64,000 bases of DNA. It comes from Bacillaceae bacterium JMAK1. GTDB taxonomy: Bacteria; Bacillota; Bacilli; Bacillales; Marinococcaceae. Positions within the stretch are counted from its first letter, which is position 1. The number at the start of each line of letters is the position of its first letter. A program made the position numbers and the translations under genes. The notes under the pieces were generated by a model that was not told the DNA's origin, searched no databases, and saw only the letters and a program-made list of their open reading frames with translations. Below are positions 1 through 7,499 of this stretch, piece after piece. Location: the NCBI GenBank assembly GCA_012970285.1, contig JIBW01000003.1, positions 372,001 to 436,000 of the forward strand, read 5' to 3'.

Positions 1-170
1 AGAAGATCGGTGAAGAAGCATCGGAAATTATTATTGCAGCTAAAAACCGTGACCGTGAGGAAATGCGGTGGGAGAGTGCCGATTTCCTTTTCCATTGGCT
101 CGTATTACTTGAAGAACAAGGGATGTCAGTTGATGACGTGCTAGAGACGCTCAAAGAACGGCATCAATAA
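1..170 (+). CDS. hisI: Phosphoribosyl-ATP diphosphatase, C-terminal end (HisI/HisE), cut by window edge
   Basis: Only the last 55 codons are present, in the frame starting at base 3 and ending with TAA at 168-170. The peptide begins KIGEEASEIIIAAKN and continues with an ESADFLFHWLVLL segment, the helical HisE core (EEA-E--IAAK, E-AD--YH-LVLL) that hydrolyses phosphoribosyl-ATP in histidine synthesis. Position 35 has F where the family usually has Y. In Bacilli hisI closes the his operon just before the yvcD-trxB block, and here too the block follows, after about 7 kb of other genes. A terminator lies 27 bases downstream. Whether the protein is the HisI-HisE fusion cannot be seen. Confidence 0.9.
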   Translation, partial: KIGEEASEIIIAAKNRDREEMRWESADFLFHWLVLLEEQGMSVDDVLETLKERHQ

Positions 171-196
171 GTTAAATAAACGTTTGTTTAATTCTT

Positions 197-222
197 AGAC
201 GATCATCACGATCGTCTTTTTT
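197..222 (+). terminator. Intrinsic terminator after hisI
   Basis: AGACGATC and GATCGTCT form a perfect 8-bp stem around a 5-base loop, followed by a run of T. It closes the his operon. Confidence 0.85.
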
Positions 223-332
223 ACGTTTGTGTACGTTTTACAGCATCGACGTTAACATTGTGTCATAGTTAGAGTTGTGCTAAATTTCTAATATGTAAAT
301 TATATTTACTAGTTTAAGAGAGGTGTGTGCGT

Positions 333-449
333 ATGGAGATTTTTGGTTTGCCAGCGGTCACCGCATTTTGGCTTTTCGTTCCAATGTCATTAACCATTCT
401 TTTATCTGCAATTAGTTACATTCGCTTTAGAAGGAGGGAATCTCAATGA
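333..449 (+). CDS. Small membrane protein (38 aa) coupled to the PutP symporter
   Basis: An ATG at 333 opens a 38-codon frame whose TGA (447-449) overlaps the putP ATG (446-448) as ATGA, and the putP ribosome site AGAAGGAGGG lies inside its last codons. The peptide has a single hydrophobic segment (about residues 11-30, FWLFVPMSLTILLSAISYI) and a basic tail FRRRESQ, so the C-terminus is probably cytoplasmic. Small one-helix partners encoded just upstream of sodium:solute symporters are known, and the coupled arrangement suggests an accessory or assembly role here. That role is inference. AGAGAGGTGTG at 318-328 gives a plausible ribosome site. Confidence 0.7.
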   Translation: MEIFGLPAVTAFWLFVPMSLTILLSAISYIRFRRRESQ

Positions 450-1954
450 GTGGTATAGAAATTCCTACCCTGATTACCTTTATTGTGTACATTATCGGTA
501 TGGCGATATGTGGGATTATTTTTTACCGACTAACATCGAATATGTCTGATTATGTACTAGGTGGAAGAAGTTTAAATGGCTGGGTTGCCGCACTTAGTGC
601 AGGGGCATCTGATATGAGTAGTTGGATTTTGATTGCTTTACCAGGAACAATCTACTTAAATGGTTTGAGTGAAATTTGGTTACCAATTGGTCTATCGATC
701 GGTGCATACTTAAACTGGCAGTTTTTAGCGAAGCGTTTACGTCGCTATACACATATATCAGGGGATGCGATTACGCTACCGGACTTCTTAGAGAAACGGT
801 TTCGTGATACGTCTAGAACGTTACGTGTTGTATCCGCATTTTTTATTCTATTATTTTTTACGTTCTACACGTCGTCGGGCCTCGTTGGTGGAGCCATATT
901 GTTCGAAGGAACATTCGGTTGGGATTATCAGCTATCACTCATTGTAGGTACGTTGACCATCGTATCGTATACGTTTTTAGGTGGGTTTTTGGCGATTAGT
1001 TATACAGATTTCTTTCAAGGGACATTAATGTTGCTTGCTTTAATCGTTGTGCCGATTGTAGCCATTTATGAAATTGGTACGTGGGACAGTGCCTTAGCGT
1101 CGGTTTCCGCTATTGATCCTACATATTTAGATGCATTTGCTGGAACGTCACTGATTGCAATTATCTCTCTACTAGCTTGGGGATTAGGTTACTTCGGTCA
1201 ACCTCATATCATCACACGTTTTATGGCGATTCGCTCTGAGCGAGAGGTTCCGGTCGCAAGGCTTGTTGGGATGACTTGGATGGTCATTTCATTATTTGGA
1301 GCGATCTTTGTTGGGATTATGGGGATTGCATACTTTGACGGAATCGGTGCAGGGACACCACTTGATAACCATGAAACTGTGTTTATTATGTTTAGTCAAA
1401 TTCTCTTTAATCCGTGGGTCGCAGGATTTTTACTAGCAGCGATTCTTTCAGCTATTATGAGTACGGTTGACTCACAGTTACTCGTGTCTTCGAGTGCGCT
1501 AGCAGAAGATTTCTACAAAGGATTCATTCGACCGAAAGCGTCAGATAAAGAACTCGTTTGGCTCGGTCGCTTTGGAGTTATTCTCATCGCGGTCATTGCA
1601 ATGATCTTAGGGTTGGATTCTGATAATACGGTGTTAGAACTCGTTGAATATGCTTGGGCAGGATTTGGTGCAGCATTTGGACCTGTTATGTTGTTTAGTG
1701 TGTTCTGGCGGAGGATGACGAGCTGGGGCGCTGTTGCCGGAATTGTAACCGGTGGTGTTACGGTGATTGTGTGGTCGTTAATTGAAGGCGGGATTTTTGA
1801 ACTTTACGAGCTTGTCCCAGGGTTTATACTTGCGAGTCTAGCGATTGTAATCGTAAGTTTATTGAATAAAAAACCTTCCCAGGAAATTCTAGATGAGTTC
1901 GATTTTGTTGAAGTAGCAAAATATGACGAAGAGAAACGTGAATACTATCGATAA
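446..1954 (+). CDS. putP: Sodium/solute symporter, PutP (proline) type
   Basis: A 502-residue integral membrane protein of the sodium:solute symporter (SSS) family with about 13 hydrophobic segments. Family motifs are clear: YVLGGRSLNGWVAALSAGASDMSSW near residues 36-60 (sodium-site region), the NWQ-LAKRLR segment, LPDFLEKRF, and GYFGQPHIITRFMAI near 252-266. These match PutP/OpuE, which take up proline with sodium for nutrition or osmoprotection. The length is typical. Translation is coupled to the upstream 38-residue gene by an ATGA overlap, and a terminator follows at once, so the two form a bicistronic unit. Substrate assignment to proline rests on family resemblance; related members carry other amino or organic acids. 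Confidence 0.85.
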   Translation: MSGIEIPTLITFIVYIIGMAICGIIFYRLTSNMSDYVLGGRSLNGWVAALSAGASDMSSWILIALPGTIYLNGLSEIWLPIGLSIGAYLNWQFLAKRLRRYTHISGDAITLPDFLEKRFRDTSRTLRVVSAFFILLFFTFYTSSGLVGGAILFEGTFGWDYQLSLIVGTLTIVSYTFLGGFLAISYTDFFQGTLMLLALIVVPIVAIYEIGTWDSALASVSAIDPTYLDAFAGTSLIAIISLLAWGLGYFGQPHIITRFMAIRSEREVPVARLVGMTWMVISLFGAIFVGIMGIAYFDGIGAGTPLDNHETVFIMFSQILFNPWVAGFLLAAILSAIMSTVDSQLLVSSSALAEDFYKGFIRPKASDKELVWLGRFGVILIAVIAMILGLDSDNTVLELVEYAWAGFGAAFGPVMLFSVFWRRMTSWGAVAGIVTGGVTVIVWSLIEGGIFELYELVPGFILASLAIVIVSLLNKKPSQEILDEFDFVEVAKYDEEKREYYR

Positions 1955-1956
1955 AT

Positions 1957-1990
1957 AGAGACCCTGTGCAATTTCGCACAGGCTCTTTTT
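1957..1990 (+). terminator. Intrinsic terminator after putP
   Basis: CCTGTGC and GCACAGG pair around AATTTC, extended by GAG/CTC across a 2-base bulge, then TTTTT. Confidence 0.8.
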
Positions 1991-2083
1991 CTATGATTTA
2001 TACCAAATGTTGGGAGAGAGTGGAATCTAATACGGTTTTCGTATAAAATCGTACTTGAGCATTAGTTCTTAAGGTCAGGAGAG

Positions 2084-3319
2084 ATGTATCGGGTGCGAGC
2101 GAACAAATGGTTCTTAATCATGTTCGTAGTGCTTCTTTCTGCATGTACGCTGGAAGAGGAAGAGCCAGTTGAAGAAGAACAACCAGAACATGAGGAACAA
2201 AGTGAATCGACCTATGAGTTCGGAGAATTCTCACGGTTTGAAGGAGATTCACCGAGTAAATGGATGCAGGCCGAACCTGGAAGTTTGTACAATGAGCCAA
2301 ATGATGAAGAAAAAGTATTAAACATATTACGCGAGCAAGCGGAAAATGAAGTATCGGAATCTCAATTGTACTACCAAATGTTAGACTTGGTTGCGAGTGA
2401 TTATCGTGAGTATTATGAGTATTTTGAGCAGCTAGATGCCGTGTATGATGATATTGTTGAAGCGAGCGCTCAAGTAAGAGAAGATGCACTGCAAATGAAT
2501 GTGCATGTGATTTTTGATGCTCACATTGAAGCGTTTACAACGAGTGAAATTGAACCGTTGCTTTATGAGTTTTTAATGGACATGCCGGACGATACCAATG
2601 TTTCATTGAAATTACTCGGCTCTGGACGAGTTGAGGAGCCTTGTGAGACAAGTGTTGATGAGGATTCAGTCTCGCCAGCTAAAGAACAAGCATCAGAATT
2701 AGAATCTTTGCATGTCGAATCGTATGATGAAACGCCAATTGCACATGCCCTAAACTCTGTTGAGGATATTTTTCCTTCGTTTGATGAAGATAAACCTGTG
2801 AAAAATATCGTTTACTTAATCGCCGCTAACCAAGACAATTGTGAAGGTGTTCCAGAGGAAGTAGCGAGCGAGTTAGATGCGATTGTTAACGTAATTGGGT
2901 TTGACGTTGAAGATGAGACAGACGAATACTTGAAAGCCATTGCTACTGCTGGTAACGGGAATTATGTTCCAGTCACAACAGTGGAAGAGTTAACGCGTTC
3001 CATAGAAATTGCCTCTATTGAAACGATCCAATTGTGGCGTGATTGGCAAGTGGAGTGGATGGAAGAAGAGCGTGATCGTCAAATGGTTTACATTGATGAG
3101 TCGCGAGAGCAGCAAGATGAAATGGTTGAAGAAACGAGGCTCGAACAAGAGCGTTTGCGTGCACTCACTGACCAGTTAGAAGAAGAGTTCAATCTAAATG
3201 GTTCTATGATTCGAAGTAATGTAAACGAACGAGCGGTCGCCCTTCGTAATTACATGGAAGAAACATCGCTGAAATTTCGAGATGAAGCTTTTCAAGCAGG
3301 AACGATGACCGGTAATTAA
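2084..3319 (+). CDS. VWA-fold lipoprotein with degenerate MIDAS (YwmC/YwmD-like)
   Basis: A 411-residue lipoprotein. The signal peptide ends in lipobox LLSAC with the lipidated Cys at 21, followed by a long acidic linker. From about residue 138 it follows the layout of von Willebrand factor A lipoproteins: beta strand MNVHVIFDAHIEAF at the usual place of VEIILDASGSM, ETPIAHAL (216-223) at the MIDAS threonine, and IVYLIAANQDNCEG (242-255) in place of VILVTDGEETCGG, then VIGFDV and ATAGNGNYVPV. The DxSxS metal site is therefore gone (DAHIE at 145-149), although the fold appears kept. The C-terminal part (about 310-390) is charged and probably coiled coil. Function unknown; it acts on the outer face of the membrane. 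It is monocistronic, with a terminator behind it. Confidence 0.75.
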   Translation: MYRVRANKWFLIMFVVLLSACTLEEEEPVEEEQPEHEEQSESTYEFGEFSRFEGDSPSKWMQAEPGSLYNEPNDEEKVLNILREQAENEVSESQLYYQMLDLVASDYREYYEYFEQLDAVYDDIVEASAQVREDALQMNVHVIFDAHIEAFTTSEIEPLLYEFLMDMPDDTNVSLKLLGSGRVEEPCETSVDEDSVSPAKEQASELESLHVESYDETPIAHALNSVEDIFPSFDEDKPVKNIVYLIAANQDNCEGVPEEVASELDAIVNVIGFDVEDETDEYLKAIATAGNGNYVPVTTVEELTRSIEIASIETIQLWRDWQVEWMEEERDRQMVYIDESREQQDEMVEETRLEQERLRALTDQLEEEFNLNGSMIRSNVNERAVALRNYMEETSLKFRDEAFQAGTMTGN

Positions 3320-3355
3320 ACTAAGTTGCTACTTATCCGATAGCAACTTAGTTTT
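3319..3355 (+). terminator. Intrinsic terminator after the VWA-like lipoprotein gene
   Basis: AACTAAGTTGCTA and TAGCAACTTAGTT form a perfect 13-bp stem with a 9-base loop and a T tail. Confidence 0.85.
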
Positions 3356-3439
3356 TCTCTTGTGGAATTCGTTGAACAAAGAGGCGCTGTTCAGTAAGAT
3401 AATGGTAACGACATAACGGTCCATGGAAGGGGGATCTAA

Positions 3440-3964
3440 ATGGCAGGGATTAACGCATTGCGCCGATGTATGCCATCTGAGGTAGAGGCTCTACGCTCGG
3501 TTAGTATCGATACATTTGTAGAGACATTTGCTTCTCAAAATGAACCTGTTCAATTGGAGCGTCACTTGGAACGTGCCTTTGCTCAATCAAAGCTATTGTT
3601 AGAGCTCGAAGAAGAACAATCTGAATTTTACGTGATTGATGAAGGTGATGAGTTCCAGGCACTTCTGAAACTGAATGTTGGCACTGCACAATCTGAGCCA
3701 TTGGGGCAGGATTACTTGGAGATTGAACGAATTTACATACGGTCTTCCAACCAAGGGAGAGGTTTAGGGCGTGCGCTACTTGAATTTGCGTTCCAACGGG
3801 CGAGAGAGCTCGATAAAACGTACGTCTGGTTAGGGGTTTGGGAAGAAAACTCACGGGCAATACAAGTGTATGAACGTCTTGGCTTCACAGCATTTGGTGA
3901 ACATTATTTTTATTTCGGTGAGGAGCAGCAAAGAGACATTCTAATGAAACGGAGTCGTGAGTGA
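3440..3964 (+). CDS. paiA: GNAT N-acetyltransferase, PaiA-like (polyamine acetylation)
   Basis: A 174-residue GNAT enzyme. The acetyl-CoA loop is NQGRGLGRALLEFA near residues 108-121, preceded by YLEIERIYI and followed by YVWLGVWEENSRAIQVYERLGF. The N-terminal SIDTFVETFASQNEP resembles B. subtilis PaiA, a spermidine/spermine N1-acetyltransferase. The ribosome site AAGGGGGATC lies just upstream of the ATG. Its stop overlaps the next start by one base (TGATG), so it is co-translated with the YhhN-family gene, and probably the hydrolase and dehydrogenase beyond. Substrate is inferred from family resemblance. Confidence 0.75.
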   Translation: MAGINALRRCMPSEVEALRSVSIDTFVETFASQNEPVQLERHLERAFAQSKLLLELEEEQSEFYVIDEGDEFQALLKLNVGTAQSEPLGQDYLEIERIYIRSSNQGRGLGRALLEFAFQRARELDKTYVWLGVWEENSRAIQVYERLGFTAFGEHYFYFGEEQQRDILMKRSRE

Positions 3965-4581
3965 TGAACACTCATCGGTTATCGTTTCTAATCCTGTTTA
4001 CAGGTCTTCTTTACATTTTTATTATTCCTAACGTTTTTGAACAGAGCACAATCATCGTCGTTTTTAAGGTCATACCGATGTTGTTAATCATTCTATTTGG
4101 TTTGAAAATCCGTGAACGTGGTGTAAGGAATTTGGTGATACATGGTCTGATTGTTTGTGCAATCGCTGACGTAGCCATTGCCTACTCGTTTATTGCAGGT
4201 TTGGTTATCTTTTTGATTGGGCATTTACTTTATATTCCAGCTTTTTGGAAATATCGTAAACGGACAACGTTGAAGTGGCCGTTTGTTGCCGTAGCGATTT
4301 ACATGGTGTTAATGGGGTGGATTTTCGGATCAACGCTCATCGGTACTGCAGAACAAGGACTGATTGTACCCGTTTTCTTTTATATTATCGTAATCGGTCT
4401 AATGGGAATTGTCGCTATAAAAACGAGAAATCAATTAGCTATTATTGGCGCCTGTTTATTCATCGTATCGGATAGCATCCTTGCTTGGAATAAATTCGTA
4501 GAACCGTTGTCAAGTTCTCATGTATTAATTATGTCGACGTACTATGCGGCACAGTATTGCATTGCAAGAAGTCGATTGTAA
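3964..4581 (+). CDS. YhhN/TMEM86-family membrane protein (lysoplasmalogenase-like)
   Basis: A 205-residue protein with about eight hydrophobic helices. GLIVCAIADVAIAYSFIAGLVIFLIGHLLYIPAF and ACLFIVSDSILAWNKF match the YhhN family, whose animal members (TMEM86) hydrolyse the vinyl-ether bond of lysoplasmalogens; the two membrane Asp residues kept here (in IADVAI and VSDSIL) are the conserved acidic positions. A bacterial role is not settled. I chose the ATG at 3964 over a GTG at 3961 because GGAG at 3951-3954 is then 9 bases away. Its stop abuts the ribosome site of the next gene. Confidence 0.7.
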   Translation: MNTHRLSFLILFTGLLYIFIIPNVFEQSTIIVVFKVIPMLLIILFGLKIRERGVRNLVIHGLIVCAIADVAIAYSFIAGLVIFLIGHLLYIPAFWKYRKRTTLKWPFVAVAIYMVLMGWIFGSTLIGTAEQGLIVPVFFYIIVIGLMGIVAIKTRNQLAIIGACLFIVSDSILAWNKFVEPLSSSHVLIMSTYYAAQYCIARSRL

Positions 4582-4594
4582 GGAGATGAGGAAG

Positions 4595-5551
4595 ATGTTT
4601 ACGATCAAACAGTACTTAGAAATTGACGGTCATGAACATGGGATGATTATTGAAGGGACGAATGAAGACAATCCAATCGTTTTGTTTCTACATGGTGGTC
4701 CTGGCTATTCGGAATACCCGATGATCTCACGAGAGAAACTAGATTGGTTGCAACATGTGACGGTTTGTTTTTGGGATCAGCGCGGGGCGGGAATGTCTTA
4801 CAATCGTGCAACACAAGGTGAGCTTTCTCCTGAACGCTTCGTTCAAGATTGCGTACAAGTGACGTTGCACTTAAAGCAACAATGGCGAAAAGAGAAGATC
4901 TTTTTACTCGGTCACTCATGGGGGAGTATGGTCGGAAGTTTAGTGGCGCATAAGCATCCTGAGCATTATTATGCTTATATTGGGACCGGACAAATGGGTC
5001 GTTATTTAGAATCGGCCAAAGACACCGTTCGTTTTGTGAAGCAAAATGCTCAATACCGTGAAGATAAGCGTGCGCTTAAGCGAGCGAATAAAGTTGTTTT
5101 TAATGAAGAGTTACATACGAGCCGTCCGCTCGTTCAAGTGCTCAGTTACGTAAATAAATATCGTGGTGGTATGAAACGTTCTGGTTATTCTACATGGCAA
5201 GGGTTCGTTGATATTTTAAGGAGCAAGCATTATACAGATCGTCAGAAGCTCAATGTGATTCCAGGTTCTTTTCAAACGTATAAAGAAGTGGGCGAATTTA
5301 TGGTTCATACGGATTTAGTGAAATTAACACCGAACTTCGAGTTGCCTGTTTACATCCTGCACGGGAGACATGACTTCCAAACAAGCATTCTTGAAGCTGA
5401 GCGTTTTTATGAATTAATTGACGCGCCTTATAAAGAATTCCACGTTTTTGAAGAGAGTGCCCATTCACCATTTGTGGAAGAGAAAGAGCAGTTCATCACA
5501 GTTCTTCAACAAATCATTTACCAGACGACCGCATCAGTCGAAGGAGGATAA
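4595..5551 (+). CDS. Alpha/beta hydrolase, proline-iminopeptidase-like
   Basis: A 318-residue serine hydrolase. It shows the oxyanion motif HGGPG followed by WDQRGAGMS, the nucleophile elbow GHSWGSM, a late Asp in ILHGRHDFQT and a His in FEESAHSPFVEE. HGGPG plus DQRGAG is typical of the prolyl-aminopeptidase (S33) branch, though many members are esterases. A longer reading from 4544 exists, but AAGGAG at 4580-4585 fits the ATG at 4595. It lies in a run of four tightly packed genes from paiA to the dehydrogenase; AAGGAGG for the next gene overlaps its own stop. Confidence 0.75.
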   Translation: MFTIKQYLEIDGHEHGMIIEGTNEDNPIVLFLHGGPGYSEYPMISREKLDWLQHVTVCFWDQRGAGMSYNRATQGELSPERFVQDCVQVTLHLKQQWRKEKIFLLGHSWGSMVGSLVAHKHPEHYYAYIGTGQMGRYLESAKDTVRFVKQNAQYREDKRALKRANKVVFNEELHTSRPLVQVLSYVNKYRGGMKRSGYSTWQGFVDILRSKHYTDRQKLNVIPGSFQTYKEVGEFMVHTDLVKLTPNFELPVYILHGRHDFQTSILEAERFYELIDAPYKEFHVFEESAHSPFVEEKEQFITVLQQIIYQTTASVEGG

Positions 5552-5552
5552 T

Positions 5553-6539
5553 ATGAAGCCTTACGTCTATATCGGACATCCAATTGAAAAAGAAACAGAA
5601 GCCTATATTGCAAAACACTGCCACTATAAGATTTGGAACGAAGAAAATGAAAAAGTACCTGAAGCGGTGTTAAAGCAGGAATTGAAACATGCCGACGGGG
5701 CGATGTTAACAGCAACGAAAGTGACAGATGAAATTGTTCATGATTCGAATCAACTAAAAGTCGTGAGTACGGTGAGTGTTGGCTATGATCAATTTGATGT
5801 TGATGTACTAGCGAAACGTGGGATTTACGGGACTCACACCCCTTATGTCTTGGATGATACGGTCGCTGATTTAATCTTTGGCATATTATTGTCTGCGTCA
5901 AGGCGGATTGGTGAGCTTCATCACTACGTGAAAAATGGGAATTGGTCAGTTGAGCCTGACAGCGCCTTTTACGGTCAAGATGTCCACCATAAGACGTTAG
6001 GAATTGTTGGGATGGGAAGAATCGGAGAGAAGGTAGTCCGACGTGCCAAACTAGGGTTTGAAATGGACATTGTTTATCACAATCGTTCTCGCAAACCAGA
6101 AATTGAAGAACAATACGGTGCAATGTACGTAGAGCTTGAAGAGCTGTTAAAAAGAGCCGATTTTGTGTTACTTATGGTTCCGCTAACAGATGAAACGGTA
6201 AAATTAATCGGAGCGAAAGAACTTGCGCTCATGAAGTCTACAGCAGTATTGATTAACGGTGCGAGGGGTCCTGTTATTGATGAAGACGCACTCGTACAGG
6301 CACTTAAGAACAAAGACATTTTCTCAGCGGCACTTGATGTGTTTGAAACTGAACCTTTACCGAGTGATCATCCACTGTTGAAACTTGACAATATTACGCT
6401 AACCCCGCACATTGGTTCAGCAACATTAGCAACGACGCGTGCAATGGAAATGCGTGCAGCTGAAAACGTCGTTCAAGGAGCGTTAGGCAACGTTCCTAGA
6501 GACGTTATTCCAGAGTTAAAATCACGTAACCGAGTATAA
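5553..6539 (+). CDS. D-2-hydroxyacid dehydrogenase (glyoxylate/hydroxypyruvate reductase-like)
   Basis: A 328-residue NAD(P)-dependent enzyme. The nucleotide-binding motif is GIVGMGRIGEKVVRRA near residues 151-166, followed by YHNRSRKPE, which favours NADP because Arg follows the second strand. Catalytic features are NGARGPVIDEDAL (Arg), DVFETEPLP (Glu) and LTPHIGSAT (His). Closest type is D-glycerate dehydrogenase / glyoxylate reductase (GhrB). The ATG at 5553 has AAGGAGGATA directly upstream and follows the hydrolase stop by one base. Its last 35 bases overlap the end of the convergent crcB gene. Confidence 0.8.
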   Translation: MKPYVYIGHPIEKETEAYIAKHCHYKIWNEENEKVPEAVLKQELKHADGAMLTATKVTDEIVHDSNQLKVVSTVSVGYDQFDVDVLAKRGIYGTHTPYVLDDTVADLIFGILLSASRRIGELHHYVKNGNWSVEPDSAFYGQDVHHKTLGIVGMGRIGEKVVRRAKLGFEMDIVYHNRSRKPEIEEQYGAMYVELEELLKRADFVLLMVPLTDETVKLIGAKELALMKSTAVLINGARGPVIDEDALVQALKNKDIFSAALDVFETEPLPSDHPLLKLDNITLTPHIGSATLATTRAMEMRAAENVVQGALGNVPRDVIPELKSRNRV

Positions 6540-6873
6540 AAAAACCGATGCATAACAAAACAGAGAGCGATACGTAAACGATCATGTGAACGTATCGTTT
6601 TTGTGAGAATAAATCGAGTGCTTCAACGCTAAACGTTGAAAATGTTGTAAAACCGCCAAAAAATCCAATGGCAACCGTCGCATAAATGAGCGAGTCAGAT
6701 GCAAGATGTTCGATTGCAATGAAAGCACCAAGACCGAACGAACCGAGAGAATTAACGACGATCATTGATACAGGGATGTACGCGTTTCGGAAGGCGTTAG
6801 CGAGAGTGAGTCCGAGTGAATAACGCAGAAGACTCCCGATTGCGCCTCCGATCGTTACAGCAAAAATAGTCAT
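6505..6873 (-). CDS. crcB: Fluoride exporter CrcB, second subunit
   Basis: A 122-residue protein with four hydrophobic segments. Motifs GGAIGSLLRYSLG at the N-terminus, NSLGSFGLGAF near 41-51 and GFFGGFTTFSTFSVEALDL near 69-87 are those of CrcB/Fluc fluoride channels, which work as dimers; Bacilli often carry two diverged adjacent copies. Its start overlaps the stop of the upstream copy (TAATG). Its 3' end overlaps the convergent dehydrogenase gene by 35 bases. Confidence 0.9.
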   Translation of the reverse strand: MTIFAVTIGGAIGSLLRYSLGLTLANAFRNAYIPVSMIVVNSLGSFGLGAFIAIEHLASDSLIYATVAIGFFGGFTTFSTFSVEALDLFSQKRYVHMIVYVSLSVLLCIGFFILGYVILTLE

Positions 6874-7250
6874 TAGTCGTCACCTCGGTTTAGTCTTCTT
6901 CCGATAAAGTAACCGATGAATGCAAGTGAAAGGCCACCAATAATTGAAATGGACATGTACATCAGTAAAAGTGCTACACTATCATGAAAGAGTCGAACAA
7001 CATCGTAGCCGAAGGTCGACATCGTCGATAAACCTCCACAAAACCCTACCCCGAGACCTATGAACAGCGGTCGTTTAAAGCGTGACTCTGTTGCGGTGAT
7101 TATACCGAGCAGAAAACTTGCGAGCAAATTAACGAGAATCGTTGCAACATATGAGCTAATTGGGAGTTGCAAAGCGAGATAGCGTACTGCGCTTCCGGCT
7201 CCACCCCCAAGAAGAACGGCTGTGATGACATACCAATGACCCCAATTCAC
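6873..7250 (-). CDS. crcB: Fluoride exporter CrcB, first subunit
   Basis: A 125-residue four-helix CrcB/Fluc protein: GGGAGSAVRYLAL at the N-terminus, NLLASFLLGII near 41-51, and GFCGGLSTMSTFGYDVVRLF near 69-88. Start is GTG at 7250, preceded on the minus strand by AAAGGAG at good spacing. With the downstream copy it likely forms a heterodimeric channel that lets fluoride leave the cytoplasm. Many crcB operons carry a fluoride riboswitch; I could not recognise one in the 175 bases upstream. Confidence 0.9.
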   Translation of the reverse strand: MNWGHWYVITAVLLGGGAGSAVRYLALQLPISSYVATILVNLLASFLLGIITATESRFKRPLFIGLGVGFCGGLSTMSTFGYDVVRLFHDSVALLLMYMSISIIGGLSLAFIGYFIGRRLNRGDD

Positions 7251-7412
7251 GATACATTCTCCTTTAAATAAGATGACCTATGTATAAATAGTAATAACCA
7301 AAAAGCCTAAATATGTGACACGTAAAATAAGACGTATAAACTCATGATGTAGTGCCACAAAACAGAAACTTTTGGAAAGGTTTGAGGGTTTTTAAAAGCG
7401 TCTTATCTGTGC

Positions 7413-7418
7413 TATAAT
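7413..7418 (+). promoter_or_regulatory. -10 box (TATAAT) for yvcD-trxB
   Basis: A perfect TATAAT lies about 80 bases before the yvcD start. The matching -35 region (TTTAAA near 7391) is poor, so promoter strength is uncertain. Confidence 0.4.
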
Positions 7419-7499
7419 TAAAACGTTATGCTTTGTTTTAAGGTCGCTTCCTTGACAAAGTACATTTTTTATGTGAAGCCGAGAGTGAGGGTTTGTTCA

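Noticed and set aside
5418-5552. 45-codon N-terminal extension of the hydroxyacid dehydrogenase
   Set aside because: It lies within the upstream hydrolase gene in another frame and precedes the AAGGAGG site; the family N-terminus matches the ATG at 5553.
6565-6604. Terminator hairpin for the hydroxyacid dehydrogenase
   Set aside because: GCGATACGT and ACGTATCGTTTTT pair, but the sequence is inside the crcB coding frame; it may act as a terminator yet coding use explains it.
7251-7427. Fluoride riboswitch before crcB
   Set aside because: I found none of the conserved blocks of the crcB motif on the minus strand.
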